This document shows positions 36,824 through 46,720 of a DNA stretch of 64,000 bases, piece after piece. The DNA is taken from assembly GCF_947498005.1 (NCBI RefSeq), contig NZ_CANMIW010000001.1, positions 558,001 through 622,000 on the forward strand, written 5' to 3'. The stretch is from an uncultured Winogradskyella sp. (lineage in GTDB: Bacteria > Bacteroidota > Bacteroidia > Flavobacteriales > Flavobacteriaceae). The notes below the pieces were generated by a model that saw nothing but the letters and a program-made list of their open reading frames with translations, was not told where the DNA came from and did no database searches. A program made the position numbers and the translations under genes. Position 1 is the first letter of the stretch. Each line of letters opens with the position of its first letter.

Positions 36824-37989
36824 TAGTTTAATGCTTGTTTTAAATCGTTAATAATGTCTTCAGGATGTTCTAAGCCAACTGAAATTCTAATTAAGCCAGC
36901 TGTGATTCCTGTTTCTAAACGGATATCTTCTGGTATTTTAGCATGTGTTGTTGATGCAGGATGTGTCACTATAGTTCTTGTATCTCCTAAATTTGCAGAA
37001 AGCGATAATAGCTTAATAGAATTTAGAAATTGTCTTCCGGCTTCAATGCCGCCTTTAATTTCAAAGGCCACTATGCTTCCACCTAATTTCATTTGTTTTT
37101 TTGCCAATTCATATTGTGGATGTGATTTTAGAAATGGATATTTTACCAGTTTCACGTTATCATGACTTTCTAAAAACGTTGCCACTTTAAGAGCATTATC
37201 ACAATGTCTATCGACTCTAACAGGTAAGGTTTCTAAACTTTTAGATAACACCCATGAATTAAAAGGTGATAATGCTGGTCCGCTGATTCTAGCGAATAAA
37301 TATATTTTTTGAATTAATTCTGCACTTCCAACGGTTACTCCTCCTAAAACTCTGCCTTGTCCATCCATTAATTTTGTAGCAGAATGGATTACCAAATCTG
37401 CACCGAACTTTATAGGTTGTTGCAAATAAGGCGTTGCAAAACAATTATCAATAATAAATAAAAGGTTGTGTTTTTTTGCAATGTTGCCTAAACGTTCTAA
37501 ATCTAAAATATCTACTGCAGGATTTGTAGGACTCTCAGCATAAATGACTCTGGTATTCGGTTGAATTAGGCTTTCGATATCATCTAATTCATCAATTTTA
37601 AAATAGCTAGTTGAAATCTTCCACTTTGGTAAAATGTTATTGAATAAGGTTTGTGTAGAACCAAATATGCTTCGAGATGAAATAATATGATCATCGGAAT
37701 CTAACAAAGCTCCAAAAGTAGAAAACACTGCAGACATACCAGAAGCAAATGCATAACCACGTTCTGCGCCTTCCATTTTACAAACTTTTTCTACAAATTC
37801 TGAAGAGTTTGGGTTAGAGTAACGACTGTATATGTTGCGTTCTTTTTCGTCTGCAAATGATGCGCGCATATCTTCAGCATCTTCAAAAACGTAGCTCGAT
37901 GTTAAATACAATGGGCTAGAATGTTCTAAATATTGTGAACGCTCAATTTGGGTTCTTATGGCTTCTGTTTCTATGTGTTTTGAACTCAT
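36823..37989 (-). CDS. metZ: O-succinylhomoserine sulfhydrylase / Cys-Met PLP enzyme
   Basis: This 388-residue PLP enzyme (start at the ATG at 37989, MSSKHIETEAIRTQ; a frame extension to 38019 adds ten residues unlike the family) makes homocysteine from activated homoserine and sulfide. Family blocks include SSPLYLTSSYVFEDAEDM, YSRYSNPN, FASGMSAVFSTFGALL, VIYAESPTNP and SATKLMDGQGRVLGG with the PLP lysine. It heads the operon and is preceded by a SAM-I riboswitch. Cystathionine gamma-synthase cannot be ruled out from motifs alone, but the MetZ-like DGQGRVLGG loop favours sulfhydrylase. Confidence 0.88.
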   Translation of the reverse strand: MSSKHIETEAIRTQIERSQYLEHSSPLYLTSSYVFEDAEDMRASFADEKERNIYSRYSNPNSSEFVEKVCKMEGAERGYAFASGMSAVFSTFGALLDSDDHIISSRSIFGSTQTLFNNILPKWKISTSYFKIDELDDIESLIQPNTRVIYAESPTNPAVDILDLERLGNIAKKHNLLFIIDNCFATPYLQQPIKFGADLVIHSATKLMDGQGRVLGGVTVGSAELIQKIYLFARISGPALSPFNSWVLSKSLETLPVRVDRHCDNALKVATFLESHDNVKLVKYPFLKSHPQYELAKKQMKLGGSIVAFEIKGGIEAGRQFLNSIKLLSLSANLGDTRTIVTHPASTTHAKIPEDIRLETGITAGLIRISVGLEHPEDIINDLKQALN

Positions 37990-38094
37990 TTTATTTTTTA
38001 CTAAATAATTCAAAATCAAATCGTCTTTATGAAGACGTGTAAATAAAAAAATGTTATAAGAAATTAAATTACCATGATGAGGTAATTAGGCTTG

Positions 38095-38216
38095 GTTATC
38101 TATCCAATTAAACGATAAATGAATCGTTAATTACGTAGAATTTAGCACCTTCTTAATAAGTTTAAGGGTTGCTAAGGCTTCAATGGGTCTAATCCCTCTG
38201 CCTTTCTGGATAACAT
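38095..38216 (-). ncRNA. SAM-I (S-box) riboswitch before metZ
   Basis: On the minus strand the aptamer reads GTTATCCAGAAAGGCAGAGG, then GATTAGACCCATTGAAGCC, TTAGCAACC and AAGGTGCTAAATTCTACG, all conserved S-box blocks. P1 is closed by GTTATC (38214-38209) and GATAAC (38100-38095). The remaining leader to metZ holds two further stem-loops (AATTACC/GGTAATT near 38068-38087 and CGTCTT/AAGACG at 38022-38037), possible parts of the expression platform. SAM binding should shut off the whole metZ-metH-metH-metF operon. Confidence 0.93.
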
Positions 38217-38350
38217 CTCAATAAGTTATTTGAACTTTGTGAAGTACAATATTCCGAAAGAAAACGACAAAAAGCAAATTATATTCACTTTATTTAACAA
38301 AATCATATTATGTTTTAATTGTAACTTTGAGGAATCCCAAAGAATTAATT

Positions 38351-38947
38351 ATGTTAGATAATTTTTGGTTTAATGTTCAATATGGCATGAACCATGTTTT
38401 AGATATCAATGGTTACGACCATGTACTTTTTTTAATGGTATTAGCAGTACCTTACCTTTTTAAAGATTGGAAGCGTGTACTTTTACTTGTTTCAATGTTT
38501 ACTTTAGGTCATACACTATCTTTAGTTTTAGCGGCTTATGGTATTGTAGGTGTTAACGGAAAATTAGTTGAATTTTTAATACCTGTAACCATATTGGCTG
38601 CTGCGATTTATAACATTTTTACTTCAGGAAAGAAATCAAAATCCACCAAAGCAGGCTTATTATTTTTTACAACATTATTCTTTGGTATTATACATGGATT
38701 GGGCTTTGCAAGAGAGTTTAAAATGTTTTCTGGCAAAAGTGAAAATAGATTAGAACTCCTCGTTGAGTTTGCACTTGGTATTGAATTAGCCCAAGTTATT
38801 ATAGTGTTTATTGTCTTATTTATAGGTTTTTTATGCCAAACCATCTTTAGAGTCTCTAAACGCGATTGGGTTTTGGTGCTTTCTTCAGTAGTGGCAGGTT
38901 TAGTGATTCCTATGATAATTGGTAGCGAATTATTCAGTAATACTTAA
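38351..38947 (+). CDS. HupE/UreJ-like membrane protein
   Basis: This 198-residue protein (ATG at 38351; an upstream in-frame ATG adds eight residues of no family likeness) has about six membrane helices. The motifs GYDHVLFLMVLAVPYLF, FTLGHTLSLVLA and FGIIHGLGFA, each with a conserved His, are typical of the HupE/UreJ family, some of whose members carry Ni2+ or Co2+. No urease or hydrogenase gene is nearby. A cobalt role beside the B12-dependent metH operon is conceivable but only by proximity. Confidence 0.85.
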   Translation: MLDNFWFNVQYGMNHVLDINGYDHVLFLMVLAVPYLFKDWKRVLLLVSMFTLGHTLSLVLAAYGIVGVNGKLVEFLIPVTILAAAIYNIFTSGKKSKSTKAGLLFFTTLFFGIIHGLGFAREFKMFSGKSENRLELLVEFALGIELAQVIIVFIVLFIGFLCQTIFRVSKRDWVLVLSSVVAGLVIPMIIGSELFSNT

Positions 38948-39041
38948 AGTTTGGTTAAAATTTAAGGAGAGTAAATTGGTTATAAAATACTAAGCGTTTA
39001 TATTCGTTCCTTACAAGTGTACTTTTTTAAGAATATTTTTA

Positions 39042-39485
39042 ATGCCAGACACTAAACAATTACGTTACGATAAAGCTTATTTACGCATTGCTAAAGAATG
39101 GGGAAAATTATCTCATTGTAAACGCAAACAAGTTGGCGCGCTTATTGTAAAAGATAGAATGATAATTTCTGATGGTTACAATGGTACACCAACAGGTTTT
39201 GAAAATTATTGCGAAGACGACGAAGGATACACAAAATGGTATGTATTACATGCTGAAGCTAACGCTATTCTTAAAGTAGCTTCGTCCACACAATCTTGTC
39301 AAGGAGCTACGTTATACATTACATTATCGCCTTGTAAAGAATGTAGTAAATTAATTCATCAAGCAGGTATTGTAAGAGTAGTTTACCATCAAGGTTATAA
39401 GGATGATTCTGGGATTAAGTTTCTTGAAAAAGCGGGCATTGAATTAGAATTTATTGAAGATTTAAAAGAAGATTCCCAATCATAG
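39042..39485 (+). CDS. dCMP deaminase family protein
   Basis: This 147-residue zinc enzyme has LHAEANAIL (zinc His and catalytic Glu) and SPCKECSKLI (zinc Cys pair), the cytidine/deoxycytidylate deaminase signature, and the ComEB-like KRKQVGALIVKD and SDGYNGTPTGF. It probably converts dCMP to dUMP for thymidylate synthesis. The S41 protease gene begins 8 bp later on the same strand. Confidence 0.93.
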   Translation: MPDTKQLRYDKAYLRIAKEWGKLSHCKRKQVGALIVKDRMIISDGYNGTPTGFENYCEDDEGYTKWYVLHAEANAILKVASSTQSCQGATLYITLSPCKECSKLIHQAGIVRVVYHQGYKDDSGIKFLEKAGIELEFIEDLKEDSQS

Positions 39486-39492
39486 GGGAAAT

Positions 39493-41103
39493 ATGGCTAC
39501 AAAAAACAAATACATACCACTAATTATTGGTGTTGCTATTGCAGCTGGTGTTATTATTGGTGGAAGATTAAATTTTACAGATACTTCAGATAATCTTTTT
39601 TCAACAAATAGCAAAAAAGATAAACTCAACAGATTAATTGATTATATAGATTACGAATACGTAGAAGAGGTAAATACAGATAGTATTGTTGATGTTACAG
39701 TGAATGGCATATTGAACAATTTAGATCCACATTCATCATACATACCTAAAGAAGATTTAGAACGAATTACCGAAAATATGAAAGGTAATTTTGTAGGTAT
39801 AGGAATTAATTTTTATCCGTATAAAGATACCATTGCCGTCATAAAACCTACGGAAGGAGGTCCGAGTGAACGCGCTGGTATTATGAGTGGCGATCGTATT
39901 CTGTACGCTAATGGAGACACTATTTATGGTGAAAAATTTGATTACGATTTAATTGGTGAAAAGCTAAGAGGCAAAAAAAACACCTATGTGAACTTAACGG
40001 TTTATAGAAAGGGCGAAGACGATTTGCTTGAGTTTGAAATAAAACGAAAAGAAATACCAATTAAAAGTATAGATGCAGCTTATATGCTTACTGACGACTT
40101 AGGGTATATTAAAATGAATCGTTTTGCAGAAACTACATTTACAGAATTTAAAGATGCCTTAGAAGAACTTAAAGATTTAGGTGCAACTAAATTAACTTTA
40201 GACCTTAGAGATAATCCTGGTGGTTTTTTAGGAATTGCAGAGCAAATTGCAGACGAATTTTTAGAAGATGATAAATTGATATTGTTTACTAGAGATAAAA
40301 AGGGAAGAGAGGAACGTACGTATGCTACAAGGCGAGGCGATTTTGAAGACGGTGAAATCTTTATTCTTATTAATGAGAATTCGGCATCTGCGAGTGAGGT
40401 AATTGCAGGCGCACTTCAAGATAACGATAAGGGAACAATAGTGGGAAGACGTTCTTATGGAAAAGGATTAGTACAGCGCGAAATGTCTTTAGGTGATGGA
40501 AGTGCAGTTAGATTAACGGTTTCTAGATATTATACACCAACTGGTCGCTCTATACAAAGACCTTATGTAAACGGTGGAAATGAAGATTATTATAACGAAT
40601 ATTACAAGCGTTTAAGAACAGGTGAATTAGCAGAAGAAGAAAGTATTGAGGTTGACGATTCGTTGAAATTTACAACACCTAAAGGAAAAGTAGTTTATGG
40701 AGGAGGAGGCATCATACCAGACGTATTTGTACCTGTAGACCGTTTATTTGATAATGAAACCATTAATTACCTGAGAAGACGAGGACATTTTGGTTATTTT
40801 GTATTTGAAGAACTAGATAAGGCTAGAGCTTTATATGAAGATGTTTCTAAATATGACTTTATTAATAATTTTGAAGTGAGTGACGATATTGTTGTAAGAT
40901 TTGAGGAGTATGTCAACGAAAGAGAACGAACAAATATCACTTTTGTAGCTTATAACGACGAAATAAGACGCATAATAAAGGCGACATTAGCACGACAATT
41001 ATTTGATGATAATGCTTTTGAAGAAATAATTAATAAGGAAGATATTATGGTACAAGAAGTTATTTTACTTAGTACAGAATATCCAGATAGCACACAAGAT
41101 TAA
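39493..41103 (+). CDS. C-terminal processing peptidase, family S41
   Basis: This 536-residue periplasmic protease has an N-terminal membrane anchor or signal (IPLIIGVAIAAGVIIGG), a PDZ domain at about 85-170 (GIGINFYPYKDTIAVIKP, RAGIMSGDRIL) and the S41 catalytic domain. LDLRDNPGGFLGIAEQI, NENSASASEVIAGAL (nucleophile Ser) and GRRSYGKGLVQ (Lys) mark the catalytic dyad. The tail of about 130 residues after PDVFVPVDRLF is typical of Bacteroidota homologues. It should cleave exported proteins at the C-terminus. Confidence 0.95.
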   Translation: MATKNKYIPLIIGVAIAAGVIIGGRLNFTDTSDNLFSTNSKKDKLNRLIDYIDYEYVEEVNTDSIVDVTVNGILNNLDPHSSYIPKEDLERITENMKGNFVGIGINFYPYKDTIAVIKPTEGGPSERAGIMSGDRILYANGDTIYGEKFDYDLIGEKLRGKKNTYVNLTVYRKGEDDLLEFEIKRKEIPIKSIDAAYMLTDDLGYIKMNRFAETTFTEFKDALEELKDLGATKLTLDLRDNPGGFLGIAEQIADEFLEDDKLILFTRDKKGREERTYATRRGDFEDGEIFILINENSASASEVIAGALQDNDKGTIVGRRSYGKGLVQREMSLGDGSAVRLTVSRYYTPTGRSIQRPYVNGGNEDYYNEYYKRLRTGELAEEESIEVDDSLKFTTPKGKVVYGGGGIIPDVFVPVDRLFDNETINYLRRRGHFGYFVFEELDKARALYEDVSKYDFINNFEVSDDIVVRFEEYVNERERTNITFVAYNDEIRRIIKATLARQLFDDNAFEEIINKEDIMVQEVILLSTEYPDSTQD

Positions 41104-41106
41104 ATC

Positions 41107-41709
41107 CTATATTTTATCGTGCACTTTAGTATGCTTACCGTTATTCCATAGTGTTAATATATCAGTAGCAACATGCGCTCCACTTCCGCTAGCTATAGCA
41201 AATTGACTACGCCAACCTGCTAACGTACCAGCAACATATAAGTTTTTATCAATACGATGGTCTGTGTTTTTTAACCAGATTCTATCTTTTTCTAATACAG
41301 CTCTAGGATGTGGTTCTATATAAGGTTTTAAACCATCAATATGCATTAAGCTGGTATATCCTACAGCAACAACTACAATGGTAGAAGTGTAACTATTTCT
41401 ATTAGTTTCAATAATAAAGTGCTCATCTTGCTTAGTTACCGACAGTACTTTTTCTTTATGAATTTGGTTGACGTGAGGATATAATTTAGTCAATTGCTCT
41501 AAACCATCATTTAGAATATCTGCACCTAAAGTTCCTGGTTTTAATCCAAGAACATTATTAAATAATGCATTTTGCAAGTGCGATGTTTTTTGATGGGTTA
41601 TAATTGCAATGTGTTTGTTTTCTGCAAAAGGTTTGTTTTTTGCAGAGCCTAATACTAATGCACAAGATAAACCTGCTGCACCAGCGCCAATAATTAGTGT
41701 GTTGAACAT
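41107..41709 (-). CDS. Small FAD-dependent oxidoreductase, thioredoxin-reductase-like
   Basis: This 200-residue protein begins LIIGAGAAGLSCALVLG, a dinucleotide-binding fold, and ends KNLYVAGTLAGWRSQFAIASGSGAHVATDIL, the FAD-closing motif of thioredoxin-reductase-like proteins. The NADPH domain and the redox CxxC of true thioredoxin reductase (about 310 residues) are missing. The two FAD segments are joined by about 80 residues. It may be a compact flavoprotein with an unknown electron donor. It ends 3 bp from the converging S41 gene. Confidence 0.8.
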   Translation of the reverse strand: MFNTLIIGAGAAGLSCALVLGSAKNKPFAENKHIAIITHQKTSHLQNALFNNVLGLKPGTLGADILNDGLEQLTKLYPHVNQIHKEKVLSVTKQDEHFIIETNRNSYTSTIVVVAVGYTSLMHIDGLKPYIEPHPRAVLEKDRIWLKNTDHRIDKNLYVAGTLAGWRSQFAIASGSGAHVATDILTLWNNGKHTKVHDKI

Positions 41710-41795
41710 AGAAATAGATTATAAAATTAATTTTTAGTTATATGAAACATAACTTATTTTTATTCTTAATTCATTATACCTAACAAATAGAGATT

Positions 41796-44700
41796 ATGAA
41801 ATTTATAAAGAACTTATTCTCATTTATATTTTGTTTAGTCATTTTAATGACTTTTTACAGTCATAAAAGTACAGAGAAACGTGAAAAGTTTTTTAAAACT
41901 AACATAGCCGTAAATTTAACTTATAAACAAGGAAATAGGAAGGATAGTACAAATCTCGTGTTTACTAAAAAATTGTATAATGAATATCTTATTAAAAGAA
42001 GATCAAATTTGCCCATAGATTCAATTATGACATTGGCTGAAAAAATACTTATAAGTTATGAGAACGTGGAGCAGAAAGATATCACCTATGCTTTCAAACT
42101 TTATAAAGATATTTGGGGATTTTACGAAGATATTGGTGATCATGCCAATGCTATAAAATGCATGGAAGATTTTATAACTTTTTGTAATACAGAAAATGAC
42201 TTAGATATAGAATTGATACTAGAGACCTATAGTGTACTGATTAATCAATTATTATACACTGGTCAATGCGATAAAGCTATCGAAAGTGTTTTTATTCCAG
42301 CTTTTAATATTATTGATAACAGCCTTGAGGAAGATTCTTCTAAAGAGAAAAAGGAATCTCTATTACTTTCTAAAATAAATATGCAAACACCATACTTATT
42401 ATGTGCGCGCCATTTGGGAGATGGAGATATGCAGAGAAGAATATTAAGATATTCCGAAAAACTTGTCAAAGAAAAGCATGATGATATTCTAAATTACAAT
42501 CTCTATAAAGCAGATTTGTTAGGTATGATGACAAGTACATACATCAGAATGGGAGACTTACCAAAGGCGCATATTTTCCTAGACCTTTATGAGAAGTATA
42601 TGGTACCAGTAGATATTATTGATGATATTCTTGTAAGTTTTAGAAAATTATATTTGTTTTCTAAATCAAAAGAAAAAGATAAATTTTATAAAGAGCTAGA
42701 TGAGCTAAAAAGATTATATGCTATAGCTCTAAAGCAGTTTCCTCCAAATACAGAAGAGTACTTTTTGGCTATAGGTAATATGGCAAATGCGCTTCAAATT
42801 CAAGGATATTTACACGAGAATATTAATCCAAAAGATCCTGAAATTCCACAAATATTTCATAGCGCAATAGATTTAATTAGTCATTTAGACTATGATGCGC
42901 ATATAAATCCATTGAATGCTTACGATGGCTTAATCACATTCTATAATCGCAAAAAACAGAGTGATAGTGCTTATTACTATTTAAAGAAATTTAAGACGAT
43001 AGCTATAGAATTAAATTCGCTTCATAATATTAGGAGTGCTGAAATTTATACGATTGAAAATTATCTTTTAGATAAAGATTTCAAAAAAGTAGATAGCCTA
43101 CTAAAAGTTTATTTAAGTCAACTAAAAATTAATAATCTCGACAAAGCGCTGTCTAACAATGATGATATTAAAAATATTATAGCAGACTCAAATACTATTC
43201 AACGTTTAATGAAATTGGCAGATATTTTTAACACTTATTCTCAATCTAATTTAGACTATTTAAAACCTAAGAGTAATCAACTTTATATTTTAGCAGCAAT
43301 TTTATTAAATAAACTAAAGTTAAATCAAGGTTTCAATCCTAATGAGATTAAATTACTTAAAGAAATAAATGAAGGTATTTTAGCCACTCGAGTAAGATCC
43401 TTAGAGAATGATAACGTTATTATCAGAATTTTAGAGGGAAATCAATCTCTTGAAATGCTACAGAAAAATGAAAATAAGGATATAGTTATGAATCGAGATA
43501 GTGATTTAAAACTATTGATTGATCAACGTGAAAAGGCAACTAGAAAACTCTTTAAAATTACAAAGCAATATCAAAATAAAGTAAACAATACTAGTATAAC
43601 TGAAAATGAAACGTATTTAAAATTTGTTAATTATAGAGATAGTGTTAATTCAATAATCAGAGAAAAATATCCAAAATATGTTTTTTACACCTCACCGAGT
43701 TTTGATTTAGAGACTTATCGTTCTTCTTTGGTTAGCGCTTCAGCAGTTTTAAGATTTTATGTAACAGAGACCAAAATTTATGCATATTTAATAACTAATG
43801 AAGAACTTAAATTTTATAAACTTGGAGAACGAGAAACGTTGAATAATCTTATTGATAACTTTACAAAATCAATAATATCAAAAGATGAGATATTTAATGA
43901 AATTAATGCTATTAAGACTTATTTAAAGCCAGTCTTTGATGATTCTGAGCCGTATTCTATAATAAAAATTATACCTCATGAAGAGCTTAACTTTTTGCCA
44001 TTTGAAACTCTATTAGGCTCCGACTTTTTAAACAGTGAGAAAGCCATAAGTTATAATTCATCTTTAGCTTTAGATACAAAGCGAAATAAAAAAGCAGATA
44101 AGATCTCTATTGTTGCTTACGCACCAAAATACTCTAGTAAAAATAGTAGTAATTCTAAAGTAATAGCTAATGTAGAGCGTTCTGGTAGTTATGAGCTACC
44201 AAATGCTTATGAAGAAGCTTATTTTATTACACAATTATTTGATGGTCGTTTATTTAGTGGTAAAGATGCAAATAAAGGGAATTTTATTGCGCATGTTGAT
44301 GACTACACATTGGTGCATTTAGCGATGCATGCTACCGTTGCTAATCCAGAATCTAATGAGGAGGCAATGCTATTATTCTCAGGAAGCGAAGAGACAGATT
44401 ATATGAGTATTAAAGATATTTATAACCTACAATTGTCGTCTAACCTTACTACACTGAGCGCCTGTAGCACTGCTTATGGAGACATAGATCCAGTTGAAGG
44501 GGTTTTAAGCCTCTCTAGAGCTTTTCAATATGCAGGCAGTGATGCTACCTTAACAAGTTTATGGCGAGTTCCTGATAAAGAAACCTCTTTAATAATGAAG
44601 GAGTTTTATAAGAATTTAAAACAAGGACAACAAAAGAATGTAGCCCTTAAAAATGCTAAACTACATTACTTAAACAATACTGAAGACCCCAATTTAAAGC

Positions 44701-44852
44701 ACCCTTATTATTGGGCAGGTTTTATATTAACAGGTGATACTTCGGCAATTATTGAACCAACCAATTTATCGTGGACTTATGGCATTATTTGTTCTGCTAT
44801 ACTATTAATAATCATTCTTATTATAAAAAGGCGATTAAAACCGAAGTCTTAA
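41796..44852 (+). CDS. Membrane-anchored TPR-CHAT protease-like protein
   Basis: This 1018-residue protein has an N-terminal hydrophobic segment (6-23), a long helical TPR-like region (about 50-600) and a CHAT (caspase-like) domain at about 700-975. His845 in VHLAMHAT and Cys890 in TLSACSTAYGD are the expected catalytic pair, followed by GVLSLSRAFQYAGSDATLTSLWRV. A membrane helix (YGIICSAILLIIILII) and a basic tail close the protein, so the CHAT domain lies between two anchors and is probably periplasmic. CHAT proteins are cysteine proteases or scaffolds; the target here is unknown. Nearby are a T9SS protein and an ECF sigma/anti-sigma pair on the other strand. Confidence 0.85.
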   Translation: MKFIKNLFSFIFCLVILMTFYSHKSTEKREKFFKTNIAVNLTYKQGNRKDSTNLVFTKKLYNEYLIKRRSNLPIDSIMTLAEKILISYENVEQKDITYAFKLYKDIWGFYEDIGDHANAIKCMEDFITFCNTENDLDIELILETYSVLINQLLYTGQCDKAIESVFIPAFNIIDNSLEEDSSKEKKESLLLSKINMQTPYLLCARHLGDGDMQRRILRYSEKLVKEKHDDILNYNLYKADLLGMMTSTYIRMGDLPKAHIFLDLYEKYMVPVDIIDDILVSFRKLYLFSKSKEKDKFYKELDELKRLYAIALKQFPPNTEEYFLAIGNMANALQIQGYLHENINPKDPEIPQIFHSAIDLISHLDYDAHINPLNAYDGLITFYNRKKQSDSAYYYLKKFKTIAIELNSLHNIRSAEIYTIENYLLDKDFKKVDSLLKVYLSQLKINNLDKALSNNDDIKNIIADSNTIQRLMKLADIFNTYSQSNLDYLKPKSNQLYILAAILLNKLKLNQGFNPNEIKLLKEINEGILATRVRSLENDNVIIRILEGNQSLEMLQKNENKDIVMNRDSDLKLLIDQREKATRKLFKITKQYQNKVNNTSITENETYLKFVNYRDSVNSIIREKYPKYVFYTSPSFDLETYRSSLVSASAVLRFYVTETKIYAYLITNEELKFYKLGERETLNNLIDNFTKSIISKDEIFNEINAIKTYLKPVFDDSEPYSIIKIIPHEELNFLPFETLLGSDFLNSEKAISYNSSLALDTKRNKKADKISIVAYAPKYSSKNSSNSKVIANVERSGSYELPNAYEEAYFITQLFDGRLFSGKDANKGNFIAHVDDYTLVHLAMHATVANPESNEEAMLLFSGSEETDYMSIKDIYNLQLSSNLTTLSACSTAYGDIDPVEGVLSLSRAFQYAGSDATLTSLWRVPDKETSLIMKEFYKNLKQGQQKNVALKNAKLHYLNNTEDPNLKHPYYWAGFILTGDTSAIIEPTNLSWTYGIICSAILLIIILIIKRRLKPKS

Positions 44853-44857
44853 TCGCC
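44825..44857 (-). terminator. Minus-strand terminator inside the CHAT gene end
   Basis: GGCGATTAA (44830-44838) and TTAATCGCC (44849-44857) form a 9-bp stem. Only on the minus strand is it followed by a T run, so it ends the T9SS gene at 44883-46514. It overlaps the last codons and stop of the CHAT gene. Confidence 0.75.
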
Positions 44858-44882
44858 AAGTCTAAAACTTTAAAGTTGTGAA

Positions 44883-46514
44883 TTACTGCTTTAAAAATTT
44901 TAAAGTGCTATGTTTCCCATCCTTAAGTTTTACAGACAGTAAATAAGTGCCAGATGATAAATCGTGTATAGAAATATATCCAAAATTTGAATTTATAGTT
45001 TTGATTTCTCTACCATCCATAGAAAAGATAACTACTTCATTAATATTGTCTTTATTAGAAATAGCAATAGAGTTTGAACTTGGGTTGGGATATACTTTTA
45101 ATTTATTTGAAATATTTTCTTGCTCTAAAACCGATAGCAGGTTGGTATCTACACTCCATAAATTTAGACCTTGATTTGAAAAATTACCTTCTGGAGTAAC
45201 GTCTGCTTTAAAAAGGAGTTTGTCATTAATATTGAAAAATGATTCTGGATAGCTACCTGTTGAGGTTTGATTTATAGTTGTGTGTAAAACTGTTCCTGTT
45301 GTCGTTCCATCAGATGTCCATAATTCTCTATGTAAATCTGGATCTGTATTTCCGTCGTCGTCATAATATACTGCTTGAAAATAAAGTTGATCACCTCCGT
45401 TTCCCAGGTCATTTTCAGATAAGTTAGATAGTAATCCATCTTCTATTCCTGGAACGATATCTCTTGTTAAGTGTGTACCGCTAACAGTTCCGTCAGTACG
45501 CCAGAGTTCATAACCATGTGTATCATCTTGAGCAGCAAAAAATAAGATGTCGTTTGTGCCTTTAAATACATCAGCATAATTAAGATTGCTAACTAAAATT
45601 GTGCTTCCAGCTGTAGTTCCATCTGTTTTCCAAAGATCTACTTTGTTAAATGAAGCATCGTAAGCTGTAAAATACATATGATCTTTATAAATATGAAAAG
45701 GCGTTTCAGAATTATCATGGCCTCTAAGGTTGAGGAAGATTATAGTACCTTCTTCTGTTCCGTCGGTTTCCCAAATATCATTTCCTAATTGAAAATAAGC
45801 TTTACCATTGAAGCTTGTTAACCCGTTTATAGAGGCATTACCGTTAGGATTGATGTCTTTAACTAAATTCGTGCCAGTAGTTGTGCCATCTGTTACCCAA
45901 ATTTCCTTGCCATTACTGCCATCGTTGGCTATAAACACTACTTTGTTATTAGCTATTTTAGAGAAGTAAATTGGAGCGCTAGAATTTGAGCCTGGATTAA
46001 TATCCTTAACCATAGTATGGTTGTTCGGTGTTCCATCGCTAATATATAATTCGTAGCCTGTTGCTTGTGAGCCATGACTAAAAATAAAATTAGTATTTAG
46101 TACAGCCATTGTTCTATTCTCTATAGCTAAATATGGAGATTCATTTGTTGCTTCTAAGAATGTGACGCTTGTAGTTCCGTCTGTTTTTAAGATTTTAGAA
46201 ATACCGAGTTCATTTATTAAATAATAGAGTTCATTGTTAAACACAAACATTGCTTGAGCACTGTAAATGTCATCTTCATTATCAATGAAATCTATGGTCT
46301 CAGTTGCTGTGCCATTTGTTTTCCAAAGTGTTGTACGCATTAAGTATGTTGAGGTGGCTGCAGTAAAATAATGATATCCGTTAAATTCTATTCCAGGACT
46401 TACTGTGCGGTTAGTTTCACTTGTGGTACTTACAGTCTTGAAAAAACTAGCTTGTGCATTTATGGATATAATGAAAAGTACATTTGAAAATATTAGGATG
46501 TATAAGTGTTTCAT
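44883..46514 (-). CDS. T9SS-secreted ELWxTDGT-repeat protein
   Basis: This 543-residue protein has a signal ending INAQ, then at least seven repeats of the form ELWxTDGTxxGT about 45-65 residues apart (LWKTNGTATET, LYISDGTPNNH, IWVTDGTTTGT, IWETDGTEEGT, LWKTDGTTAGS, LWRTDGTVSGT, LWTSDGTTTGT), probably the blades of a beta-propeller. A type A T9SS tail follows (VYPNPSSNSIAI, LSSGTYLLSVKL, STLKFLKQ). Function unknown; adhesion or surface-matrix roles are typical guesses. It converges on the CHAT gene. Confidence 0.85.
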   Translation of the reverse strand: MKHLYILIFSNVLFIISINAQASFFKTVSTTSETNRTVSPGIEFNGYHYFTAATSTYLMRTTLWKTNGTATETIDFIDNEDDIYSAQAMFVFNNELYYLINELGISKILKTDGTTSVTFLEATNESPYLAIENRTMAVLNTNFIFSHGSQATGYELYISDGTPNNHTMVKDINPGSNSSAPIYFSKIANNKVVFIANDGSNGKEIWVTDGTTTGTNLVKDINPNGNASINGLTSFNGKAYFQLGNDIWETDGTEEGTIIFLNLRGHDNSETPFHIYKDHMYFTAYDASFNKVDLWKTDGTTAGSTILVSNLNYADVFKGTNDILFFAAQDDTHGYELWRTDGTVSGTHLTRDIVPGIEDGLLSNLSENDLGNGGDQLYFQAVYYDDDGNTDPDLHRELWTSDGTTTGTVLHTTINQTSTGSYPESFFNINDKLLFKADVTPEGNFSNQGLNLWSVDTNLLSVLEQENISNKLKVYPNPSSNSIAISNKDNINEVVIFSMDGREIKTINSNFGYISIHDLSSGTYLLSVKLKDGKHSTLKFLKQ

Positions 46515-46720
46515 AATAAATTGATTTTAAAAAAAATAGGAGGTTTTAATCTTTATTGAATGCTCAAAGCAGTTGCGATGTAATTACATACTTTGAAGAG
46601 TCAGTTTTTACACTTTTGAAAAATTGAGGTTTAGAATAAGTAGTGGTTTTTTCATATAATGTAGCATTAATAAGTTGTTGGTTTCTTATTAATGACAATG
46701 ATGATAAAAAGTAAACTTAT

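Noticed and set aside
38351-38947. HupE/UreJ-like gene as part of a urease or hydrogenase cluster
   Set aside because: No ure, hup or hyp gene is in the window; the neighbours are methionine synthesis and housekeeping genes.
41796-44852. CHAT protein as a CRISPR-associated Craspase partner
   Set aside because: No Cas7-11 or other cas gene is near, and the protein has two membrane segments, unlike the soluble Csx29 type.
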